Below are positions 1-7,397 of a stretch of 64,000 nucleotides of DNA, piece after piece. A program made the translations under genes and the position numbers. The stretch comes from MPNP01 sp026709725. GTDB taxonomy: Bacteria > Pseudomonadota > Alphaproteobacteria > Rhodobacterales > Rhodobacteraceae. The notes beneath the pieces are model-generated. The model worked only from the letters and a program-made list of their open reading frames with translations. It was not told the origin of the DNA and did not search any database. The stretch is from NCBI GenBank assembly GCA_965200805.1, contig OZ241384.1, forward strand, positions 186,001 to 250,000, in the 5' to 3' direction. Each line of letters begins with the position of its first letter. The stretch's first letter is position 1.

Positions 1-5
1 CCCTA

Positions 6-40
6 GCGGCGGACTCAGGGAATTAGGTCGCTGATTGGGG
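6..40 (+). repeat. Direct-repeat copy shared with 56375-56410
   Basis: This 35-bp stretch (begins GCGGCGGACTCAGGG, ends TCGCTGATTGGGG) recurs with few mismatches at 56375-56410. Each copy lies roughly 100 bp upstream of a small, lower-GC gene. The core TCGCTGATTGGGGG is also found at 45801-45814 and, inverted, at 54240-54253. It is probably a mobile-element end; the family is unknown to me. Confidence 0.5.
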
Positions 41-142
41 GAAGTGGGGATGGAATTGAAATTATTTTGCAAAATATTATTTTAGTGGTGCTCAATACCA
101 TCTATCTGGTACCTTGGTACACAGATTGTGGAGGGGGTTGCT

Positions 143-322
143 ATGCCGGGAAGTTTGTTTGCCGTCATCCTGACATCTAAACAGCAGGAGGGGGTAAGAC
201 GGCTTCAAGATGCCTATCCATCTTCAAAAATTTATACAGAACTTGGGGGTAACATTGTTATCGTTGCGGACGAGACTCTGACGAGTACCATCGCAGAGAA
301 AGGGGATTATATACTTAAGTAA
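143..322 (+). pseudogene. Small conserved protein, C-terminus cut off by MITE
   Basis: The reading frame gives 59 residues from an ATG preceded by GGAGGGGG with a 5-base gap; a GTG at 128 is the only earlier start. The first ~52 residues (SLFAVILTSKQQEGVRRLQ and on to STIAEK) resemble the N-terminus of a widespread small protein of roughly 90 residues whose function I do not know. The last residues, GDYILK, and the stop codon are encoded by the terminal inverted repeat of the MITE that starts at 302, so the native C-terminal third is missing. No continuation is visible beyond the MITE. A 12-bp perfect palindrome, ATTTTGCAAAAT, lies at 64-75 and may be an operator. I infer a disrupted gene; the family match is from memory. 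Confidence 0.5.
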
Positions 323-450
323 CAATTATCATAATTTATTTCATATAATCAATGACATAGACCATCTGTGCTCATGGATAGCAATTCAAACATAAAATAC
401 TGATTATTATAGACTAATTTGATTTTTTGTTACTTAAGTATATAATTCCC
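302..450 (+). mobile_element. 149-bp MITE, copy 1
   Basis: The element is bounded by 24-bp terminal inverted repeats, GGGGATTATATACTTAAGTA on the left and a near-identical inverted copy on the right (one mismatch). It is AT-rich, has no coding capacity, and is exactly 149 bp long, as are the copies at 40040-40188 and 48852-49000. Its internal sequence is strongly similar to the copy at 48852. It truncates the small gene at 143. No clear target-site duplication can be seen, and I cannot name the parent transposase. Confidence 0.75.
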
Positions 451-2080
451 TTTCTTAAAATTATGGATCGTGAGAGGGGGATTGTTGCTGTCTCCCCGTT
501 CCGGTGTGAAGCGCAACAGTCGCAGCGGGGTGCGATTCTCACATGGCTGACTTTAATTGACATTTTCCGACGATCCCCAGTTCCTGACACGATTCGACCG
601 GCGCAGGTCGCCCGTGCCAGGCGGAGCCAGTTGTCACTGGCCCGGGAACAGCCGCCGGGTCGCCCTGTCGCCGCCATCCAGGACCAAGCGGCATCAAACC
701 GGTCAGACATAAGGGGTGCCCGGACGGCGGAAACACCTACCCCTCTCGGCTCTATCAACGCACCATCCCCGACTCCGTATCATTCCCCTGCATCCTGAGT
801 CTCTCCCATGTCCTGATTGCAAACACACTCTCGGCGAGGGTCCGAACCCCCTGCCAGAGCGTCTCTGGCCCGGGCAGGGGCTGACGCTTCGAGGGATGGA
901 ATCTCGCCAGATCGGCCGTCAGGACAACAAACCGCCCCATTGTCATCTCCCTGGCGTCATCGCCCGGGCCGCCGCGGGCGGCACCCGGGACACAGAGCAC
1001 CGTGATGTCATCCTTGCAGACGAAGTGGCTGGCTTGTTGTTTCTCTGATTATCCCGTCAGAATCCGGCACCATTTTCCCAAACTGGTCCGAGGCCGAATT
1101 GCGGGGAATCCGAAACAATCCGGGATGCCGCGGGTCCCGGACTTTCTTTCCAGGCAGATCCCTTTTCCGATCTGCCTGCCGATTCTGTCCCGGGCTGATT
1201 GAGGGAAAGGCAGTCGTTCGCCGGGATATGGCGGGACAGAGTATCCCGAATGCACCGGATGAATCCGGGAAATGCGTTCTGGTTTGATTTGGGATACAAC
1301 AGCAGCTCCGCGCGCGCACTCTTGGGCTGTGACCTTTTTTGGCAAGCAGGGGATTGCAGCTGCAGCGCGTCAATCAAGGCGAGAGTCCACCTGACGCTGC
1401 AGCAGTCTCTCCCTGCCAGCCGTGACAGGTGTCAGTGACCATGCCTTCAGTGCTTACAGGCGGCAGGTGAGGGTGATGGCGGGGCCAGGGCGGAGTGTAC
1501 CTGCCCCGGCGTCTTGCAGGCAGCGGTGAGCCAGTCTGCCGTCTCTGCTGATATCTGTTGCACTCCGATCTGCATAGTGCGGAACAGTCTTGCGTGAAAT
1601 CGGGGTCGGGTAGGAGTGTGATTGTGATAGGAGCGGGGACCGTATGGTCGGGAGCGCTGCCCGGGCCGATTCATGGAGCGGGGCACCGATGACGAAAGGG
1701 ATGCGGCCCCAAAGTAAACAAGGATTGGGTTGCCGGGGCTCGGGCTGGCTGTTGGTACGATTGCAGAAGTGGATCAGGGGCGGGCAGGCGGGGGTATTGC
1801 TGCTCCTCATCCCCGACATGCACTTAACATTTGCAGTTCTGTAAAATCAGTTTAGGTGAAAGGGGGTTCGGGAAAGAAGGCAGAATACTGAATCAGTGCT
1901 GCATGGCGACAAGACAGTGATCCTGGACCGGTACGAAAACTCGGGATGTTGATGAGCACACTTCACCGACGCTTGGTTTTATTCACACTGCATCCGGGTA
2001 CGGCTCCGTGTGCCGATCGCGTCATCGGGAACACATGATCCGCGGTTGTCTGCGGCAATTGACATATCCTGACCGACCTG
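451..2080. other. Gene-free stretch with decayed transposon
   Basis: I find no intact gene here. About 531-1580 is a degraded, minus-strand copy of the DruA-like/IS4 element listed separately. At 1673-1781 there is a repeat that recurs inverted at 55145-55257; the minus-strand reading of this copy (LWGRIPFVIGAPLHE) and the plus-strand reading of the other (LWGRIPFIIGAPLHE) are conserved, so it was once coding, but I do not recognise the protein. The last 250 bp before gckA presumably hold its promoter; no clear motif is visible. Confidence 0.5.
531..1577 (-). mobile_element. Decayed DruA-like/IS4 element, copy A
   Basis: On the minus strand an N-terminal fragment (MQIGVQQISAETADWL, near 1577) matches the start of the nearly complete copy at 49683. 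A C-terminal fragment (755-1000, RFVVLTADLARFHPSKRQ followed by LPGPETLWQGVRTL) has the usual ending of IS4/Tn5-type transposases. The conserved element end (GATTCTCACATGGCTGAC) lies at about 534. The distance from N- to C-terminal fragment is only ~0.8 kb against ~2.3 kb in the longer copy, so this is an internally deleted, frameshifted derivative. Confidence 0.55.
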
Positions 2081-3352
2081 ATGATCATGCAATCCGAGAG
2101 ACCGCAAAACCTGTTGCGCGGCATGTTTGAAGCGGCTGTGGCGGCGGCGGACCCAATGCAGGGGGTCAGGGCCTTCCTGCCTGCGTGGCCTCAGGGCAGG
2201 CTTGTCGTGGTGGGAGCCGGCAAGGCCTCCGCCCGTATGGCACAGGCGGTCGAGTCCGCATATGATTGTCACCTGTCAGGAATCGTCGTGACACGCTATG
2301 GCCATGCAGTACCCTGCTCGCAGATCGAAATTCTCGAAGCTGCGCACCCGGTCCCCGATGCTGCGGGCGCGCGGGCTGCGCAGCGCATTCTTGAGCTGGT
2401 CACAGCACTTGGTGCCGATGACCATTGTCTCGCGGTGATTTCGGGGGGCGGGTCCGCCCTTCTCAGCATGCCGGCACCCGGCGTTACCCTTGAAGACAAG
2501 CGAGCCATCAACATGGCATTGCTCGCCAGCGGTGCATCCATTGATGAGATAAACTGTGTTCGCAAGCATCTCTCAAGCATCAAGGGGGGACGTCTGACCG
2601 CGGCTGCCCATCCTGCGCAAGTCACCAGCCTGATGATCTCTGACGTTCCGGGTGATGACCCAAGCGTCATCGCATCCGGACCGACCGTTGCTGACACAAC
2701 AACCCTGGCCGAGGCCAGGGATATCCTTGATCGCTACAGCGTTGCTCCATCAGCGTCCGTCGGCAGGGCATTAGAAGACCGGAGCAATGAAACACCGAAG
2801 CCCGGTGACCCCCGTCTTGACCATTCACATATCCACGTGATCGCAACCCCGCAACAGTCACTTGAGGCGGCGGCATCAAGAGCCCGGGCTGCCGGCATGA
2901 CGCCACTGATCCTTGGCGATGCGCTTGAGGGGGAGGCACGGGAGATGGGCACGGTCATGGCCGGGATAGCGCTGCAGGTGCAACGGCACGGGCAGCCGAC
3001 CCGCCCACCCTGTGTCTTGATCTCGGGTGGAGAGACAACAGTCACGATGAAAGGCGATGGGCGGGGCGGGCGCAATGTTGAATTCCTGCTTGGGCTCGCC
3101 ATCGCTCTCGGCGGGGCGGATGGCATCCATGCGATGGCCGCCGACACCGATGGCATTGATGGTATTGAGGAGATTGCAGGCGCAATCATTGGCCCGGAGA
3201 CACTGGCACGGGCACGGAGTCTGGGTCTGTCTGCACACTCCTGCCTTGAAAGAAATGATGCCCATACCTTCTTCGAGGCTCTTGGAGACCAGATCGTGAC
3301 AGGCCCCACATTGACCAACGTCAATGACTTCCGCGCAATTCTCATTGCGTGA
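2081..3352 (+). CDS. gckA: Glycerate 2-kinase, GckA/TtuD (MOFRL) family
   Basis: The 423-residue protein has the family's usual length. It should phosphorylate D-glycerate to 2-phosphoglycerate in the cytoplasm, feeding photorespiratory, serine-cycle or tartrate-derived carbon into lower glycolysis. Visible signatures are VVVGAGKAS at 42-50, the glycine-rich SGGGSALL at 121-128, the SDVPGDDPSVIASGPT loop in the middle, and the C-terminal MOFRL-type stretch SGGETTV followed by GDGRGGRNVE. Two in-frame ATGs (2081, 2087) are possible starts. It lies 292 bp upstream of eno in the same direction; its product is enolase's substrate, which gives the pairing metabolic sense. ttuD is an equally used name for the family. 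Confidence 0.9.
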   Translation: MIMQSERPQNLLRGMFEAAVAAADPMQGVRAFLPAWPQGRLVVVGAGKASARMAQAVESAYDCHLSGIVVTRYGHAVPCSQIEILEAAHPVPDAAGARAAQRILELVTALGADDHCLAVISGGGSALLSMPAPGVTLEDKRAINMALLASGASIDEINCVRKHLSSIKGGRLTAAAHPAQVTSLMISDVPGDDPSVIASGPTVADTTTLAEARDILDRYSVAPSASVGRALEDRSNETPKPGDPRLDHSHIHVIATPQQSLEAAASRARAAGMTPLILGDALEGEAREMGTVMAGIALQVQRHGQPTRPPCVLISGGETTVTMKGDGRGGRNVEFLLGLAIALGGADGIHAMAADTDGIDGIEEIAGAIIGPETLARARSLGLSAHSCLERNDAHTFFEALGDQIVTGPTLTNVNDFRAILIA

Positions 3353-3513
3353 TTCGCTGTGTGTCGGAGGGACCGGAAATGGCTGCATTCGAAGATGTTG
3401 CGCGGTGAAGACGGCAGGCTGCGTGTCAGAACCGGCATGCAACCGGACATTCATGCACATCAGCGCCGGAGGCGGCCACACCGCCTGTCCAATCGTCCTG
3501 AAACCGGAATGTC

Positions 3514-3535
3514 ATGTATCCGGAACAGGATACAT
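3514..3535. promoter_or_regulatory. Perfect inverted repeat between gckA and eno
   Basis: ATGTATCC and GGATACAT form a perfect 8-bp inverted repeat around a 6-base centre, 110 bp upstream of the enolase start. There is no T-run after it, so an operator or a weak hairpin is more likely than a classical terminator. The rest of the gckA-eno gap shows no other clear signal. Confidence 0.4.
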
Positions 3536-3644
3536 CCCGAACAGGATGGGCGGCCCGCTTGATGAGGCCAAACCGACACGCCCGGAACGGTTCATCCGAC
3601 CGTAATTCGATCATGTACAACCTGTTGAAGCGAGGCAGAACATT

Positions 3645-4919
3645 ATGACTATCATCACCGAAATCCACGCCCGTGAAATTCTTGACAGCCGGGGCAATCC
3701 GACAGTCGAGGTCGATGTCACCCTGGAGGGTGGTATCACCGGACGCGCCGCAGTCCCGTCCGGGGCCTCGACAGGCGCCCATGAAGCCGTTGAGAAGCGC
3801 GATGGTGACAGGAGCCGTTACAATGGCAAAGGTGTTCTGGATGCAGTCCAGTCCGTAAACGGCGAGATTGCCGATGCATTGGTCGGTTTCGACTCGTTTG
3901 AACAGGAGGCTGTTGATGCCGAAATGATCATGCTTGACGGCACAGAGAACAAGGAGCGTTTGGGAGCCAATGCGATCCTCGGTGTGTCGCTGGCAACAGC
4001 GAAGGCGGCCGCACTGCACAGGCAGCAGCCCCTGTTTCGTTATGTCGGGGGTACAGCGGCACGGATTCTGCCGGTCCCCATGATGAATATCATCAACGGC
4101 GGTGAGCATGCTGACAACCCGATCGATATTCAGGAGTTCATGATCATGCCCGTTGGAGCCGCGACCGTTCGCGAGGCAATCCGGATGGGGTCGGAAGTGT
4201 TTCATGCCTTGAAATCGGAGCTTGCATCGGCAGGACTTTCAACAGGGATTGGGGATGAGGGCGGCTTTGCACCTGACCTTGCTTCCACCCGGGATGCGCT
4301 CGACTTTATCCTCAAGTCTGTTCAGAACGCGGGCTACAGACCCGGCGAGGAGATCTTTCTTGCCCTCGATTGTGCTGCAACGGAATACTATGTGGACGGT
4401 GCATATGTTCTGAGCGGAGAGGGTCAAACCCTCTCATCAGATCAGAACGCCGCATATCTTGCAAAACTTGTGGCGGACTATCCGATCATTTCCATCGAAG
4501 ATGGTATGGCTGAAGATGACTGGGATGGCTGGCAGGCGCTGACAGGTTCGCTGGGTGACAGGGTGCAACTGGTCGGCGACGACCTGTTTGTGACAAATCC
4601 AAGGCGGCTGAAAGACGGGATTGCAAAGGGATGTGCCAATTCGATGTTGGTAAAAGTCAATCAAATCGGCACATTGTCCGAAACACTCAAGGCCGTCGAT
4701 ATGGCGCATCGCGGGCAGTATACCAATGTGATGAGCCATCGATCAGGGGAAACCGAAGACACGACGATTGCCGATCTGGCGGTGGCAACAAATTGCGGCC
4801 AGATCAAGACCGGATCACTGTCCCGGACGGATCGACTGGCGAAATACAATCAGCTGATCCGGATCGAGGAGGCTCTGGGGTTCAGTGCCGAATATGCCGG
4901 ATCCAGCATTTTGCGCTGA
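3645..4919 (+). CDS. eno: Enolase (phosphopyruvate hydratase)
   Basis: The 424-residue protein is of standard bacterial length and converts 2-phosphoglycerate to phosphoenolpyruvate. All catalytic landmarks are present: SGASTG at 39-44, the general acid/base Glu205 in GDEGGFAPD, magnesium ligands Asp242, Glu285 (in SIEDGMAEDDW) and Asp312, the catalytic Lys337 in LVKVNQIGTLSE, and SHRSGETED at 364-372. A GAGGCAG ribosome site sits about 7 bases before the ATG. It is followed after 35 bp by glgP. Having eno at the head of a glycogen cluster is unusual and suggests shared expression of glycolysis and storage genes. Confidence 0.98.
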   Translation: MTIITEIHAREILDSRGNPTVEVDVTLEGGITGRAAVPSGASTGAHEAVEKRDGDRSRYNGKGVLDAVQSVNGEIADALVGFDSFEQEAVDAEMIMLDGTENKERLGANAILGVSLATAKAAALHRQQPLFRYVGGTAARILPVPMMNIINGGEHADNPIDIQEFMIMPVGAATVREAIRMGSEVFHALKSELASAGLSTGIGDEGGFAPDLASTRDALDFILKSVQNAGYRPGEEIFLALDCAATEYYVDGAYVLSGEGQTLSSDQNAAYLAKLVADYPIISIEDGMAEDDWDGWQALTGSLGDRVQLVGDDLFVTNPRRLKDGIAKGCANSMLVKVNQIGTLSETLKAVDMAHRGQYTNVMSHRSGETEDTTIADLAVATNCGQIKTGSLSRTDRLAKYNQLIRIEEALGFSAEYAGSSILR

Positions 4920-4954
4920 CAGTCGAACGGAATGCGATCAGCGGCAACGGGGAC

Positions 4955-7360
4955 ATGATGGATCAGGGGCCAGCAGCCGGATTTGATCATCCTGATGAGG
5001 CGGTGTTCTCAGATGCGATCCTGCAGCATCTGCAAAAGTCTCTGGGGAAGGATCAGGACCATGCAACGCATTATGACTGGCGAATGGCACTGTCGCTGGC
5101 TCTGCGTGATCTGGTGGTGGAGCGATGGTTTGCGTCAACACGTGCAACCGACAAAGCCGGTGCGAAGCGGGTCTATTACCTGTCAATGGAATTTCTTGTC
5201 GGTCGATTGAACAGGGATGTCGCGGAAAACCTTGGCATCGCCCTCACCGCTCGCAATGCCATGAAGGCGCTTGGTCAGGACTACGACACCATACTTGAGG
5301 ACGAACCGGATGCCGCGCTGGGAAATGGTGGCCTTGGCCGATTGGCGGCGTGTTTTCTGGACAGTCTTTCAACCCTGGCGGTCCCGGCATATGGCTATGG
5401 TATCCGCTATGAACACGGACTTTTCGAGCAGGACTTTGACAATGGGATCCAGATTGAAAAGGCGGAAGTCTGGCTTGAACAGCGCCATGCCTGGGAGTTC
5501 GAGCGTCCGGAGGTGTCCTACCCTGTTGGCTATGGCGGGTCCGTTGCAGTCGTTGAGGGGCGGTCTGTCTGGAATCCGGCAAACACCATCATTGCCACAG
5601 CCTACGACACCCCGATTGTCGGATGGGAGGGCAGATGGGCCAACACATTGCGGCTTTGGTCGGCGCGACCGACGATCCTGTTTGATTTGGAGTGCTTCAA
5701 TCGGGGTGACTATCTGGCAGCGAACGCTCCGGAGAGTCTTGCCCGCACAATTTCGCGCGTTCTCTATCCGGATGACACGACAGATCGTGGCAAGGAACTT
5801 CGGCTGCAGCAGGAATACTTCTTTACGTCAGCCTCATTGCAGGATGTGTTGAGACGCGCTGTCTCGAAGGGCAACACACTTGAAAACCTGGCTGATTTTG
5901 CCGCCATTCATCTCAATGATACGCATCCGGCGATCGCCGGACCTGAGCTCGTTCGCCTTCTGGTTGACCTGAACGGTCTGGAGATGGGGAGAGCGATCAA
6001 GATCGCCCGCAACTGTCTGACATTTACCAATCATACACTTCTGCCCGAGGCTCTGGAACGGTGGTCGCTCGATCTTTTTTCCCGCGTCCTGCCGCGTCAT
6101 ATCCAGATCATTGAAGACATTGAACGGGATCATGGCAACCGCAGTGGTGGCGCTGCGCGGATTGTCGAGAATGGCCAGGTCAGGATGGGTGAACTGGCGT
6201 TTGTGATGGCCCATCGGGTCAACGGCGTCTCGACGCTGCACACGAGTCTTCTCAGACAGACAGTGTTCGCGGATTTGCATCGAACATATCCCGACAGGAT
6301 TGTCAACCGGACCAACGGAATCACGCCACGGCGCTGGCTTTCCTCATGCAATGCCCCGCTCCGTGATCTTGTCAATGAGACGATTGGCACGGGATGGCAT
6401 GCCGATCTGGAGCATCTGGCCGCACTCCGCCCCCATGTCGGCGATGCAGCGTTCCGTGAGCGATTCCGGGCAGCCAAACGGCAGAACAAGCAACGGTTTG
6501 CCAACTGGTTCAGGGACCGCGACGGCCTCTCGATTGACCCGGATGCGATGTTTGATGTTCAGATCAAGCGCATTCACGAATACAAGCGCCAGCTCATGAA
6601 CATTCTGGAGACCATTGCGCTCTGGAATGAGATCAGGGATGCGCCGAACAGCGACTGGATCCCGCGTGTCAAGATCTTTGGCGGCAAGGCGGCACCCGGA
6701 TATGCCATGGCCAAGCTGATTATCCGTCTGATCAATGATGTCGCGGCGACGATCAACACCGACATGACCACGGGTGCGTTGCTGCAGGTCATCTATCCCG
6801 CGAATTACAATGTCTCCATGGCTGAATTGCTGATTCCCGCCTCGGATCTCTCTGAACAGATCTCAACAGCAGGCATGGAGGCTTCAGGCACCGGCAACAT
6901 GAAACTCTCGTTGAATGGCAGCCCGACAATTGGGACGCTGGATGGCGCAAATGTCGAAATCCGGGACCATGTCGGGGCAGAAAACTTTTTTCTCTTTGGT
7001 CTGACAGCAAACGAGGCGATGGAACAGCGTCAGCTGACGGGATATGCGCACAAGGCCATCAACAGGAGCCCGCGCCTCAAACGTGTCCTCGACCAGATCG
7101 CCGGCGGCATTTTCTCGGATGGTGACAGGGACCGCTATGCCGGGCTGCTCGGAGCGCTGTACGACCATGACCATTTTCTGGTGACCTGTGATTTTGACAG
7201 CTATTTCGGGACACAGCGCACAGTCGATCACGCTTTCCGGGATTCGGATGGCTGGACCCGAATGGCTGCGCTGAACACTGCGGGCATGGGCTGGTTTTCA
7301 TCCGACCGGACAATTCGGGAATATGCAGGGGACATCTGGGGCGCATCGTCACTGCTGTGA
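4955..7360 (+). CDS. glgP: Glycogen/maltodextrin phosphorylase
   Basis: The 801-residue protein belongs to GT35. It releases glucose-1-phosphate from the non-reducing ends of alpha-1,4-glucan using pyridoxal phosphate. Seen directly: the N-terminal block RVYYLSMEFLVGR, the glycine-rich ALGNGGLGRLAACFLDS, the HLNDTHPAIAGPELVRLL block, NGITPRRWL, and the PLP-binding ASGTGNMKLSLNG with the Schiff-base lysine at residue 650. The open frame reaches back into eno (4631), but the homologous sequence begins at the tandem ATGs 4955/4958, 35 bp after the eno stop. glgB follows after 37 bp. Confidence 0.96.
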   Translation: MMDQGPAAGFDHPDEAVFSDAILQHLQKSLGKDQDHATHYDWRMALSLALRDLVVERWFASTRATDKAGAKRVYYLSMEFLVGRLNRDVAENLGIALTARNAMKALGQDYDTILEDEPDAALGNGGLGRLAACFLDSLSTLAVPAYGYGIRYEHGLFEQDFDNGIQIEKAEVWLEQRHAWEFERPEVSYPVGYGGSVAVVEGRSVWNPANTIIATAYDTPIVGWEGRWANTLRLWSARPTILFDLECFNRGDYLAANAPESLARTISRVLYPDDTTDRGKELRLQQEYFFTSASLQDVLRRAVSKGNTLENLADFAAIHLNDTHPAIAGPELVRLLVDLNGLEMGRAIKIARNCLTFTNHTLLPEALERWSLDLFSRVLPRHIQIIEDIERDHGNRSGGAARIVENGQVRMGELAFVMAHRVNGVSTLHTSLLRQTVFADLHRTYPDRIVNRTNGITPRRWLSSCNAPLRDLVNETIGTGWHADLEHLAALRPHVGDAAFRERFRAAKRQNKQRFANWFRDRDGLSIDPDAMFDVQIKRIHEYKRQLMNILETIALWNEIRDAPNSDWIPRVKIFGGKAAPGYAMAKLIIRLINDVAATINTDMTTGALLQVIYPANYNVSMAELLIPASDLSEQISTAGMEASGTGNMKLSLNGSPTIGTLDGANVEIRDHVGAENFFLFGLTANEAMEQRQLTGYAHKAINRSPRLKRVLDQIAGGIFSDGDRDRYAGLLGALYDHDHFLVTCDFDSYFGTQRTVDHAFRDSDGWTRMAALNTAGMGWFSSDRTIREYAGDIWGASSLL

Positions 7361-7397
7361 GCCCTGACCCAACACTGTCTCTGCGGGATTTTGGAAC

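Noticed and set aside
414..1819. Several 60-120-codon open frames on both strands
   Set aside because: They overlap each other, lack ribosome sites and protein-like composition, and cover a decayed transposon copy.
4631..4954. Long N-terminal extension of GlgP inside eno
   Set aside because: Translation there does not look like GlgP, and eno is coded in another frame; a normal start exists at 4955.
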